Shown piece by piece: positions 26,447 through 35,564 of a stretch of 64,000 bases of DNA; the stretch's first letter is position 1, and every line of letters starts with the position of its first letter. The notes under the pieces are model-generated. The model was not told the DNA's origin, did no database searches, and saw only the letters and a list, made by a program, of their open reading frames with translations. Source of the stretch: JAYWGN01 sp043778255 (lineage in GTDB: Bacteria > Bacteroidota > Bacteroidia > Chitinophagales > Chitinophagaceae); the NCBI GenBank assembly GCA_043778255.1, contig JAYWGN010000002.1, positions 65,264 to 129,263 of the forward strand, written 5' to 3'. The position numbers were made by a program, and so were the translations under genes.

Positions 26447-28480
26447 ATGCCTAACTTACTACAATACGAAACCTCGCCTTACTTACTTCAACATGCCAAT
26501 AACCCAGTGCAGTGGCAGCCTTGGGGCGATGCAGCAATAGCTCAAGCCAAAGCCCTTAACAAACCTATATTGGTAAGTATAGGTTATGCAGCTTGCCATT
26601 GGTGCCATGTAATGGAACACGAAAGCTTTGAAAACGAAGCTACCGCCAACCTTATGAACCGGTGGTTCGTAAACATTAAAATTGATAGAGAAGAACGACC
26701 AGATATTGATGCCATATACATGGATGCCGTACAAGCTATGGCAGGGCAGGGTGGTTGGCCGCTCAATGTGTTTTTAACACCCGATTTAAAGCCGTTTTAT
26801 GGCGGTACCTATTTTCCTGCTACCGAGGCTTACAACCGTAGTACTTGGCAGCAAGTATTGCAAGGTGTACACACAGCTTGGGAGCAGCGGAGCAACGAGT
26901 TGATAGCACAAGCTGAGGAGCTAATGGCACACCTCAATAAGAGTAATAGCTTTGGCTCTAATGCAGTATTAGAAAGCATTGTAACCAAAGATAACCTAAT
27001 GGCAATGGCTAACAATATATTAAAAAATGCCGATACAAAGCAGGGTGGTTTTGGAGCAGCACCAAAGTTTCCACAGTTGCATAGCCTTACTTATTTGCTA
27101 CGGCATTACCACTTTACTAAGCACCAAGCTAGTTTACAACATGCCTCATTTAGTTTGCAACAAATGATTAACGGAGGCATTTACGATCAGCTACGTGGTG
27201 GCTTGGCTCGGTACAGTACCGATGCAGTGTGGCTTGTACCACATTTTGAAAAAATGCTGTACGATAATGCCCTGTTTCTGCAAACTTTAAGCGAAGCTTA
27301 TTTACTCACCAATAATAGTTTATTTAAAACTACCATTGACGATACCATCAATTTTTTACAAACCGATTTAATGGCTACCAACCATTTGTTTTATGCAGCA
27401 CTCGATGCCGATAGCGAAGGTATAGAGGGCAAATATTATTGTTATACTTTACAAGAAATAGAGCAGCTTTTAACTGCCGACGAGGTAGCAGTAGCAGCAC
27501 CCTATTATAACATTACTGCCACTGGTAATTGGACAGAGCCACACCATAATATTACCACTAACATACTACACCTTACTACTACACTTACAGCAATTGCTAC
27601 TGCCAATAATATAAGCCTTACTGCTGCCAACAACTTATTGCATACAGCACAGCAAAAGTTATTAACGGCTCGTTACAAACGTGTACCACCCTTAACCGAT
27701 GATAAATGTATACTAGGCTGGAATGCCCTACTGTGTAAGGCTTTGGTGCAATGCTACACAGCTACCAATAACCCAAAGTACTTACAGTTAGCCATTAATA
27801 ATATGGATAGTATGTTGTCAATATTTATTGTAAATGCTGATGCAAATATCATTACCAACATTTACCATACTTACAAAAATGAACAAGCAACTATTACCGC
27901 TTTTTTAGATGATATTGCTTATTTGTTAGAGGCATTACTGCAGCTATACAATGTTACCTTATCGGATACACACAAAGCAGAAATATATAGAATAATAGAG
28001 TACCTTAACTTGCATTATGCTTGTAGCGAAACCCCATTTTACTACTACACCAAAATAAACCAAACTCATACTATACTCCGCAAAAAAGAAATATACGATG
28101 GTGCTACACCTAGCGGAAATGCAGTATTAGCGTCGGTATTAGTTGATGCTGCATTACTTTATAATGAGGAGCAGTGGCACTTACGTGCCAAAATGATGTT
28201 GCAAAGTGTAGCAAATGCTGTATTGCAACATACTGGCTCATTTGGGGTATGGGCTACACTATGCCAAAAGCTATATTATGGTGTTAATGAAATAAAAAGT
28301 GATTACAAACAATGGCAAACGGGGAACTTTAACAATTTTTTAATACCGTACAAATTACTGCATAAAACAGTGGAAATTAACGATAAATATATGCTATGTA
28401 AACATCAAACATGCCAATTACCCGTTGCCACTTGTAACATTATAGTAGCAACTATAAAAAGTATGGAAGAAAGTATGTAG
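26447..28480 (+). CDS. Thioredoxin domain-containing protein (YyaL/SPATA20, DUF255)
   Basis: 677 residues. The N-terminal DUF255 thioredoxin-like domain is unmistakable: SPYLLQHANNPVQWQPW, then the CHWCHVMEHESF active-site region, DREERPDID and GGWPLNVFLTPDLKPF. The remainder is an (alpha/alpha)6-barrel as in N-acylglucosamine 2-epimerase-like proteins (GGIYDQLRGGLARYS, VPHFEKMLYDNA). The family is widespread and conserved, but its reaction is not established. Cytosolic, no signal peptide. The preceding gap is filled with repeats. Confidence 0.93.
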   Translation: MPNLLQYETSPYLLQHANNPVQWQPWGDAAIAQAKALNKPILVSIGYAACHWCHVMEHESFENEATANLMNRWFVNIKIDREERPDIDAIYMDAVQAMAGQGGWPLNVFLTPDLKPFYGGTYFPATEAYNRSTWQQVLQGVHTAWEQRSNELIAQAEELMAHLNKSNSFGSNAVLESIVTKDNLMAMANNILKNADTKQGGFGAAPKFPQLHSLTYLLRHYHFTKHQASLQHASFSLQQMINGGIYDQLRGGLARYSTDAVWLVPHFEKMLYDNALFLQTLSEAYLLTNNSLFKTTIDDTINFLQTDLMATNHLFYAALDADSEGIEGKYYCYTLQEIEQLLTADEVAVAAPYYNITATGNWTEPHHNITTNILHLTTTLTAIATANNISLTAANNLLHTAQQKLLTARYKRVPPLTDDKCILGWNALLCKALVQCYTATNNPKYLQLAINNMDSMLSIFIVNADANIITNIYHTYKNEQATITAFLDDIAYLLEALLQLYNVTLSDTHKAEIYRIIEYLNLHYACSETPFYYYTKINQTHTILRKKEIYDGATPSGNAVLASVLVDAALLYNEEQWHLRAKMMLQSVANAVLQHTGSFGVWATLCQKLYYGVNEIKSDYKQWQTGNFNNFLIPYKLLHKTVEINDKYMLCKHQTCQLPVATCNIIVATIKSMEESM

Positions 28481-28632
28481 CTTTATATCCGATTAAAACT
28501 TTGATAGCGATTTTGTTGTAATGGGTCACAAAAAAGAAACTATACTATACAATAATTACAATATACTTCCGTTATAAAGTGGGTTAATTGCAGAAAATGT
28601 AATTCTACGGTAAATTTTATTATATTTTTTGT

Positions 28633-28640
28633 TATATTTG
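28633..28640 (+). promoter_or_regulatory. -7 promoter box upstream of gldK
   Basis: TATATTTG is an exact TAnnTTTG box 25 nt before the gldK start. No TTTG is seen at the right distance upstream, so the promoter may be weak or need an activator. It would drive the gldKLMN operon, which ends at the terminator at 33502-33530. Confidence 0.45.
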
Positions 28641-28665
28641 CTCATTACCCTTTATTAGAAAACTT

Positions 28666-29946
28666 ATGAAGATGATAAAATCACCCAAAATTTTATTAGC
28701 TGTTGCTTGTATAGCAATACTAGCTAGTTGCGGCAAACTTGGAAAAGGCAAAGCAAAAGGCTTACCAAACGATGGTCAACTACACGGTGTAGCTCCATCT
28801 AATTCCTACGCTTTACCAAAGCCTCCCGGTATGGTTTATGTACCAATGGGTACCTTCCATATGGGGCCTAGCGATGAGGATGTAAACTATGCATTTACTG
28901 CACGTAACAAACAAGTATCAATTCAAGGTTTTTGGATGGATGCTACCGAAATAACCAATAACGAGTACCGCCAATTTACCAAATACGTAATGGACTCAAT
29001 AGGTGGCGATGCTATGGGTTACAAAACTAGTGGCAACTCATTAGATTGGAAAAAAATAAAAACCATGAAATGGGATAACAAGACAATGGAAACCATTGGT
29101 ACCAAATTGTTTGTAACACCCGACAATCGTATATTTGGCCAACAAGCCATTGACCCCGAAAAAATGATTTATGCATTTGAAGATTTCAGCCTAAAAGAGG
29201 CTGCAAAACGTGAAAATAAGGGAAAATCATTATCTAACTTTGTTACAAAATACCCGGAAAAAATATACCCCGATACGTTGGTATGGATGAGAGACTTTGC
29301 TTACAGCTATAACGAACCAATGACACGTAGATATTACTCTCATATTACATTTGGCAACTACCCAGTAGTTGGCGTTACTTGGAAACAAGCACAAGCATTT
29401 TGTAACTGGAGAACTAGAACATTAAATTCTTTTTTAACAAGCAAAAAAAGACCAGTAGAATCTAACTTTAGATTGCCCGTTGAGTCGGAGTGGGAATATG
29501 CAGCTCGTGGTGGTCGGTCACAATCAATGTTTCCGTGGGGTAACTATTACTTACGTAATAAAAAAGGCTGTTTGTTAGCTAATTTCAAACCAGGACGAGG
29601 CAATTATCCAGAAGATGGTGGATTTTATACCGTAAGAGCCGATGCTTATTGGCCTAACGACTTTGGCTTGTATTGTATGGCAGGTAATGTAGCCGAGTGG
29701 ACTAATAGCTGGTACAACGAGGGAGGCTACAATTTTCAACACGATATGAACCCCGATATTAGGTACGATGCTAAAGACAGCGACCCTCCACGTATGAAAC
29801 GTAAAGTATTAAGAGGCGGTAGTTGGAAAGATGTAGGTTACCAATTGCAATGCGGTACTCGTAACTACGAATATCAAGATACTGCAAAATCATACATCGG
29901 TTTCCGCTGTGTAATTGATTTGCCACCTCCAGGCTTTAGAAAGTAA
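28666..29946 (+). CDS. gldK: Gliding motility lipoprotein GldK (T9SS core)
   Basis: 426 residues. The signal peptide ends in a lipobox (ILASC, Cys22). The rest is a formylglycine-generating-enzyme (FGE-sulfatase) type domain: PGMVYVPMGTFHMGPSDED, DATEITNNEYRQF, NYPVVGVTWKQAQAFCNWR, RLPVESEWEYAARGG, GNVAEWTNSWY and VLRGGSWKD. GldK/PorK proteins form a ring with GldN/PorN in the periplasm under the outer membrane in the type IX secretion system. Order and size of the next three genes confirm the call. Confidence 0.95.
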   Translation: MKMIKSPKILLAVACIAILASCGKLGKGKAKGLPNDGQLHGVAPSNSYALPKPPGMVYVPMGTFHMGPSDEDVNYAFTARNKQVSIQGFWMDATEITNNEYRQFTKYVMDSIGGDAMGYKTSGNSLDWKKIKTMKWDNKTMETIGTKLFVTPDNRIFGQQAIDPEKMIYAFEDFSLKEAAKRENKGKSLSNFVTKYPEKIYPDTLVWMRDFAYSYNEPMTRRYYSHITFGNYPVVGVTWKQAQAFCNWRTRTLNSFLTSKKRPVESNFRLPVESEWEYAARGGRSQSMFPWGNYYLRNKKGCLLANFKPGRGNYPEDGGFYTVRADAYWPNDFGLYCMAGNVAEWTNSWYNEGGYNFQHDMNPDIRYDAKDSDPPRMKRKVLRGGSWKDVGYQLQCGTRNYEYQDTAKSYIGFRCVIDLPPPGFRK

Positions 29947-30020
29947 TTTTTCAAGTTTTCACTTTGTTAAATATTATACAATTACCCAAAGCAGTATAAT
30001 ATTTGTACACACTATATCGT

Positions 30021-30090
30021 TATACCCTTATAATATAAAAATATTGGCTATTGCATTGCAATTAAATGTAATAGCCATAATATACCCTTA
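30021..30090 (+). other. Stem-loop framed by 10-bp direct repeats between gldK and gldL
   Basis: 30045-30077 can fold into a 13-bp stem (TGGCTATTGCATT with AATGTAATAGCCA, one G-U pair) with a 7-nt loop. It is not followed by a T run, so it is not a standard terminator. TATACCCTTA occurs at 30021-30030 and again at 30081-30090, on either side. It may be an RNA processing or stabilising element in the operon, or a small inserted sequence. Confidence 0.55.
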
Positions 30091-30113
30091 ATTTAAAACT
30101 AAAAATTTCAACT

Positions 30114-30872
30114 ATGGCATCACGTCCAATTGACAGAATCTTAAACGTAGCAGTATCGGCAGCAGCAGTACCAGTATTATATGGTGCATTACAAAAAATA
30201 TTACATACTCCTAGTGCCGACCTTTGGTTGAAAGTAGGTTTGTATACAGAGTGTGCTATATTTGCAGCTTATGCAATATTATATTTAGTAGCCCCACCAC
30301 CCGAGGCTGACCTTAGCGGCCTTGCTAAGTTAGCACCACCCGATGCTAAAAACCCTGCACTAGCCAAAATGGATCAAATGTTGCTTGAAGCTGAAATTAC
30401 ACCCGCCACATTAGGAAGATTAGGCGATAACTTTAAAAAATTAGGTTCAAGTGTAGACCAAATGAGTGACTTAAGTAGTGTAGTAACAAGCACTAACGAC
30501 TTTAGCGCAAAAACTAAAGAAGCCTCAGTTGCTATTACTACTATGAAAGATGCTTACTTGGGTGCAGCTAGTACCATGCAAACATTTAACGATGCTAGTG
30601 AAGGAACAAAAAAATTCCATGAGCAAGTACAAAGCCTTACCAAAAACTTAGGTAGCCTTAACACTATATATGAGTTAGAATTACAAGACACTAACAACCA
30701 CTTAAAAGCAATGAACAGTTTTTATACTAACTTATCGAGTGCTAGTGAAGCTATGAAAGGTAGTATAGATGATGCAAAGAAAACACAAGAGCAAATAGGC
30801 ATACTAGCTAAAAACTTAGGTAGCCTCAATGCTGTGTATGGTAATATGTTAAGTGCAATGCAAGGTCGTTAA
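30114..30872 (+). CDS. gldL: Gliding motility protein GldL (T9SS motor subunit)
   Basis: 252 residues. Two membrane spans near the N-terminus (about 10-30 and 42-60, with YGALQKILH between them and CAIFAAYAILYLVA in the second) and a long cytoplasmic helical tail (KLGSSVDQMSDLSSVV, and the twice-used KNLGSLNxxYxxxL motif at about 186 and 235). GldL and GldM form the proton-driven motor of the T9SS in the inner membrane. Follows gldK by 167 nt and precedes gldM by 66 nt, in the conserved order. Confidence 0.95.
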   Translation: MASRPIDRILNVAVSAAAVPVLYGALQKILHTPSADLWLKVGLYTECAIFAAYAILYLVAPPPEADLSGLAKLAPPDAKNPALAKMDQMLLEAEITPATLGRLGDNFKKLGSSVDQMSDLSSVVTSTNDFSAKTKEASVAITTMKDAYLGAASTMQTFNDASEGTKKFHEQVQSLTKNLGSLNTIYELELQDTNNHLKAMNSFYTNLSSASEAMKGSIDDAKKTQEQIGILAKNLGSLNAVYGNMLSAMQGR

Positions 30873-30938
30873 TAGTAGGGTACAACTAACCACACATACA
30901 AATAATATTAAATAAAAACCAACTAAAAATATACAATT

Positions 30939-32429
30939 ATGGCTTTACCAAGAGAGCCCAGGCAGAAGATGATTAATATAATGTATTTGGTGCTTACTGC
31001 ACTTCTTGCATTAAATGTATCAAAAGAAGTATTGAATGCCTTTCAAGTTGTTGACAAGAGTCTTCAAACTTCAACTGGCATTGCAAATGTTAGTACAGGT
31101 CAAATAATGAATTCATTTGAAGAAAAACGAAAAGATGCTTCGTCTAGAGCAAATGTAGAAAAGTGGCAACCTATGGCTGCCAGAACAATAACATTATCCC
31201 AACAAGCCTTTTCGGATATTGAAGCAGCAAAAAAGGATTTATTGGCCCTCAAGGATACATCTTTAAGTAAAGATAACCTTGATGCCTCTTCTCATTTATT
31301 TATTACTGAAAAAAGAGGCCAAGCATTATATGATAGAATGATAAAGTTACAAAGTGACCTACTTCTCATTGACCCAGAAATTGCAAAAGAGTTCGCTACA
31401 AAATTGCCAATTAATATTGCTACAAATGACCCTGACAAAGAGAAATGGACAATTAAAAGTTTTAATTCTATGCCAACTGTAGCTACATTGACCATATTAA
31501 GTAAATTACAGAATGATATAAAAGCAAGTGAAAATCAAATAGTTGCTTATTGCCATAGTAAAGTAGGAGAGGTAGTAGTAAAATATGATGCATTCGCAGC
31601 TTTAGTAGGTCAATCTTCTAACTATTTAATGCCAGGGCAAAAAATTAAAATTACAGGTGGGTTGGGTGCATTTAGTTCAAATAATACACCTTCAGTATCT
31701 ATAAATGGGCAAAATGTACAAGTTGTAAATGGTCAAGGTGCAGCCGAATTTGATGCGGGCAGTGCTGGACCACACACAGCAAATGTTACAATTACATTTA
31801 AAGATCAAGACGGCAAACCTCAAACTAAGTCTGAAACAGTGAGTTGGACAGTTGGGCAACCTGGTTCTGCATCTGTTAGTGCAGATTATATGAACGTTTT
31901 TTACCTCGGTGTACCAAATAAAGTTTCTATCGGAACTAGTGCAGGTTGGGATAAATCAAATGTCAATTGGGGTAGTGTTAACGGTTATTCTGGTTCAAAC
32001 GGTGCATATATGGTTACCCCTAGTGGGGATCCAAGAGATGCTAACATTACTGTAACTTCAGATGGAAAACCCTCTACTTTTGGGTTTAGAATTAAAAGGT
32101 TACCCCCAGCATCTGTGTTTTGTGCAGGGGCAAAAAGTGGACCACTTAGTACCGCAGCTTTAATTGCACAAGGTGGTTTAACAGCACAACTTGAAAATAG
32201 TGATTTCAAAGCCTCATATACGGTAGTTAGTTACAAAGTAACAACCAATGGCAAAAATGGCTATCAAGAACAGCCCAATTCAGGTAATAGATGGTCTGGT
32301 GCAGCAGCAGCTTTAATATCAAATTTAAAGCCGGGTAGTTCAGTAACCTTTGAGAATATCAAAATCCAAGGGCCCGATGGTTTAGTACGGCCAGCAGCTA
32401 ATGAAGTTCTGTCATTTTATTGTAGATAA
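30939..32429 (+). CDS. gldM: Gliding motility protein GldM (T9SS motor subunit)
   Basis: 496 residues. The N-terminus ALPREPRQKMINIMYLVLTA and the first span (about 12-30) are typical of GldM, which has one membrane helix and four periplasmic domains. The GldM-type N-terminal helical domain fills residues 35-220, then beta-rich domains follow (MPGQKIKITGG, ADYMNVFYLGVPNKVSIG near the third domain, KRLPPASVFCAG). It transmits motor rotation from GldL through the periplasm to the GldK/GldN ring. Confidence 0.95.
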   Translation: MALPREPRQKMINIMYLVLTALLALNVSKEVLNAFQVVDKSLQTSTGIANVSTGQIMNSFEEKRKDASSRANVEKWQPMAARTITLSQQAFSDIEAAKKDLLALKDTSLSKDNLDASSHLFITEKRGQALYDRMIKLQSDLLLIDPEIAKEFATKLPINIATNDPDKEKWTIKSFNSMPTVATLTILSKLQNDIKASENQIVAYCHSKVGEVVVKYDAFAALVGQSSNYLMPGQKIKITGGLGAFSSNNTPSVSINGQNVQVVNGQGAAEFDAGSAGPHTANVTITFKDQDGKPQTKSETVSWTVGQPGSASVSADYMNVFYLGVPNKVSIGTSAGWDKSNVNWGSVNGYSGSNGAYMVTPSGDPRDANITVTSDGKPSTFGFRIKRLPPASVFCAGAKSGPLSTAALIAQGGLTAQLENSDFKASYTVVSYKVTTNGKNGYQEQPNSGNRWSGAAAALISNLKPGSSVTFENIKIQGPDGLVRPAANEVLSFYCR

Positions 32430-32447
32430 ATTTTAATAAAATTAATT

Positions 32448-33476
32448 ATGAAAACGAACACAATGAAAGTAATTACATTTTTTATCCTTTTAACTGGATT
32501 AAGTTTTTCTTCTTTTGCTCAAAAAGCTAAAAAGCGAACTGTACAAAAAAGAAATGTTGTTAATTCTAAAAAGAAAACAAATGCCAAGGCAACTACAAAA
32601 ACTGAAGTAGCAGCTAGTAATGTGGTCAATGCCCCTGCAAACGACTCTTTACCAGTACCTATGCCTAAGGCGTCCATGGAGAATGATAATGCTATTGAGA
32701 GATTATTAGTGAAAGATAGAGTCCCTTTAGCTTATGAGCATTTACGTGAAGATGATGCGGTTTACAAACAAAGAGTTTGGAGAGTTATAGATACTAGGGA
32801 AAAAATGAATGAATCTTTTAGATATGATGCTGAAGAGGATAATGGAAGTCAATTGTTTATAAATATTCTTTTAACAGCAATACAAAAGAAAGAAATAGAA
32901 GTATACGACCCTATTGATGATAGGTTTACTACTCCTTTAAACATAAGTACTCTCCTTAGTAGCATGGTAGGCGAAGTTAAAACCATACAAGTGCCTGATT
33001 GGTCAAATGATCCTACTGGGCAAAAAATGAAAGACTCTTCAATTAGGGAATTATTTAACCCATCTTTAATTACAAAATACCAAATAAAGGAAGATTGGGT
33101 TTTTGATAAAGAAAGTAGTAGAATGTTTGTACGTATAATAGGAATAGCTCCATTGCAGGATATAGCAGACCCATTAACAGGTATGTATAGAGGCGAAAAA
33201 AAGTTATTTTGGATGTATTATCCAAAATCGAGAGCCACTTTGGCAAAAGCTGAAGCTTATAATGGTAAAAACTATGGTGCAAGGCCAAGTTGGGAAGAAG
33301 TATTTGAGGGACGAATGTTTAGTAGTTATATTGTAAAATCTACAATTGATAATCCAGGAAATGTAACCTTAGACCAAATACCAGGCTTAAAAGAAAACGG
33401 TATATTAAGGTTATACGAAGGTGAAAACATTAAAAATAAAATATTTGATTACGAACAGAATTTGTGGTCGTACTAA
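32448..33476 (+). CDS. gldN: Gliding motility protein GldN (T9SS ring subunit)
   Basis: 342 residues. Signal peptide ending at FSSFAQ; the start is Met1 (32448) or Met6 (32463). A Lys-rich linker (residues 25-60) precedes the family domain, with VWRVIDTREKMNESF, IREDWVF-like KEDWVFDKESSRMFVRIIG, ARPSWEEVFEGRMFSSYI and the C-terminal tail IKNKIFDYEQNLWSY typical of GldN/PorN. It associates with GldK on the periplasmic side of the outer membrane. It is the last gene of gldKLMN, 18 nt behind gldM. Confidence 0.94.
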   Translation: MKTNTMKVITFFILLTGLSFSSFAQKAKKRTVQKRNVVNSKKKTNAKATTKTEVAASNVVNAPANDSLPVPMPKASMENDNAIERLLVKDRVPLAYEHLREDDAVYKQRVWRVIDTREKMNESFRYDAEEDNGSQLFINILLTAIQKKEIEVYDPIDDRFTTPLNISTLLSSMVGEVKTIQVPDWSNDPTGQKMKDSSIRELFNPSLITKYQIKEDWVFDKESSRMFVRIIGIAPLQDIADPLTGMYRGEKKLFWMYYPKSRATLAKAEAYNGKNYGARPSWEEVFEGRMFSSYIVKSTIDNPGNVTLDQIPGLKENGILRLYEGENIKNKIFDYEQNLWSY

Positions 33477-33501
33477 AGCATTTTACCATAATAAAATAAT
33501 A

Positions 33502-33530
33502 AAAAAACTGCTCCCAAAGGGCAGTTTTTT
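33502..33530 (+). terminator. Intrinsic terminator of the gldKLMN operon
   Basis: AAAAAACTGC and GCAGTTTTTT form a 10-bp stem around the loop TCCCAAAGG, 26 nt behind the gldN stop, and the T run serves as the release signal. The A run on the left makes it work in both directions in principle. Confidence 0.9.
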
Positions 33531-33626
33531 TATTGGAGGTAAATTAGTTGGTTATACTACAAACATAAACAATATGGTACAATTGAAACAGGAATTAGTA
33601 AATTTGCATAGATAAACAAAAACAAA

Positions 33627-34496
33627 ATGACCAAAAAATTAATAAGTTTTGATTGGGCTATAAAAAGGCTATTGCGCAATAAAGCCAACTTTATAGTACT
33701 GGAGGGTTTTTTGAGTGAGCTTTTGTTTGATACTATAAAAATTGAACAAATATTAGAAAGTGAAAGTAACCAAGAAAGTGATGATGATAAGTTTAATAGA
33801 GTTGATATATTAACACAAAACTCCAAAAACGAACTGCTTATAATAGAAATACAAAGCACTTACGAAATTGATTATTTTCATAGAATGGCCTACAGTGTAG
33901 CTAAAAGCTTATCGGAAAATCATAAGTTAGGTAGCAAGTATGCTAACCTTAAAAAAGTAATTTCTATTAATATTGTATATTTTGATTTGGGGCAGGGGCA
34001 AGATTATATTTATAAAGGCAAAACAAATTTTATTGGGTTACACCAAAATGATTTGTTAGGACTCTCAGAAAAACAAAAGTCCGCTTTTATAAAGGAACAA
34101 GTTTCAGATATATTTCCTGAGTACTATTTATTAAAAGTTAACCAATTCAACGACATTGCAAAAGATACATTGGATGAATGGATTTATTTTTTAAAAAACA
34201 GTGAGGTAAAAGATACATTTAAAGCCAAAGGCTTAAAAGAAGCTGGCGAGGTATTAGATATAATGCGACTCGACAAAAAAGACGAGTATGGTTATAATAG
34301 GTATATGGATAGTTTAAGTTTGAAAGCAAGTGAAATGTTTACTATGCAAACTGAAGCAGCATTTAAAATAAAAGAGCATACTTTGGAAATTGCAAAAAAT
34401 GGGATAAGCGAAGGGTTTGACAATGTAACAATAAGCAAAATGACCAAACTGCCAATAGAAAAAATTGAAGAATTAAGAGCAGAAATAAAAAAATAA
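33627..34496 (+). CDS. Rpn family PD-(D/E)xK nuclease (transposase-like)
   Basis: 289 residues. The catalytic core can be read as Asp60 in NRVDILTQN and Glu74-x-Gln76 in LLIIEIQST, the PD-(D/E)xK variant of the PDDEXK_2/Rpn (recombination-promoting nuclease) family. YFHRMAYSVAKSL follows at the expected place. The C-terminal part is helical and ends with a short motif (GFDNVTISKMTKLPIEKIEEL) typical of these proteins. Related proteins cut DNA and raise recombination. It sits alone between the gldKLMN terminator and aroC. A -7-like TAAATTTG lies at 33599-33606. Confidence 0.85.
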   Translation: MTKKLISFDWAIKRLLRNKANFIVLEGFLSELLFDTIKIEQILESESNQESDDDKFNRVDILTQNSKNELLIIEIQSTYEIDYFHRMAYSVAKSLSENHKLGSKYANLKKVISINIVYFDLGQGQDYIYKGKTNFIGLHQNDLLGLSEKQKSAFIKEQVSDIFPEYYLLKVNQFNDIAKDTLDEWIYFLKNSEVKDTFKAKGLKEAGEVLDIMRLDKKDEYGYNRYMDSLSLKASEMFTMQTEAAFKIKEHTLEIAKNGISEGFDNVTISKMTKLPIEKIEELRAEIKK

Positions 34497-34563
34497 AAAT
34501 TCGCCCATTAAGGGTTTTGTTTCTCCAGTTAAAAACTGAGCGTTAAATAACTTTTTACTACTT

Positions 34564-35562
34564 ATGAATAATTTCGGCACACTATTTTCCCTCACTATTT
34601 TTGGCGAAAGCCATGGCAAAGCCGTTGGTATTACTATTGGCAACTGCCCTGCTGGCTTGCCTTTGCAGCTTTCCGACTTTGATACCGATATTGAACGGCG
34701 TAAAGGTGGCACACAAAAAGGTACTACACCAAGGCAAGAAACAGATACCCCTATATTTGTAAGTGGTGTATATAACAACACTACTACAGGAGCACCAATT
34801 ACCCTGTTATTTGAAAACAATAATACCCGTAGCACCGATTATGAAAAGCAAAGGGATATTCCCCGCCCTGGCCACGCCGACTTTGTAGCCCACCACAAGT
34901 ATGGTGGCTTCGAAGATTATAGAGGTGGTGGACACTTTAGCGGTCGCCTTACGGTATGCTTAGTAGCAGCAGGTGTAATAGCCAAAAAGTTATTAGCAAC
35001 CCAACAAATACAAGTACACTCCAACCTATTGCAAATTGGCGGTTGCACTAATATAGAGGAGGGCTTACAAAAGGCTATAGATGCTAAAGATAGTGTAGGC
35101 GGTATAGTGGATTGTACGGTAACGGGTTTGCCAATTGGTTTGGGTGAGCCATTTTTCAATTCGGTGGAGTCGGCTATTGCACATTTGGCATTTGCTATAC
35201 CTGCTATTAAAGGCGTGGCATTTGGCAGCGGCTATGCCGCTGCCGCTATGTATGGCAGCCAACATAACGATGCTATTGCTAACCCAACTGGCACTACACT
35301 TACCAACCACTCTGGTGGTATTAATGGTGGCATTACCAATGGCAATAATTTGTACTTTACGGTAGCCGTTAAGCCTACATCGAGTACACCGCTACCACAG
35401 CAAAGCCTCAATTGGGCCACGGGTACTACTGAGGAGTTTAGCATAAAGGGTAGGCACGATTTGTGTATTGCCTTACGTGTACCCGTAGTGCTAGAAGCCA
35501 TAGCAGCAGTAGCTTTGGTTGATTTTATGTTGCAATCACAACACCTTAAAAGGGTACTGTAA
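34564..35562 (+). CDS. aroC: Chorismate synthase
   Basis: 332 residues. The N-terminus FGTLFSLTIFGESHGKAVG is the first chorismate synthase signature; IERRKGGTQKGTTPRQETD, RPGHADFVAHHKYG, DYRGGGHFSGRLT and the FMN-related GGINGGITNGNN are also present, with the late GRHDLCIALRVPVVLEA. It converts EPSP to chorismate in the cytosol with reduced FMN, the last step of the shikimate pathway. Its stop codon is 2 nt from that of the convergent dipeptidase gene, with no terminator between. Confidence 0.96.
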   Translation: MNNFGTLFSLTIFGESHGKAVGITIGNCPAGLPLQLSDFDTDIERRKGGTQKGTTPRQETDTPIFVSGVYNNTTTGAPITLLFENNNTRSTDYEKQRDIPRPGHADFVAHHKYGGFEDYRGGGHFSGRLTVCLVAAGVIAKKLLATQQIQVHSNLLQIGGCTNIEEGLQKAIDAKDSVGGIVDCTVTGLPIGLGEPFFNSVESAIAHLAFAIPAIKGVAFGSGYAAAAMYGSQHNDAIANPTGTTLTNHSGGINGGITNGNNLYFTVAVKPTSSTPLPQQSLNWATGTTEEFSIKGRHDLCIALRVPVVLEAIAAVALVDFMLQSQHLKRVL

Positions 35563-35564
35563 TT

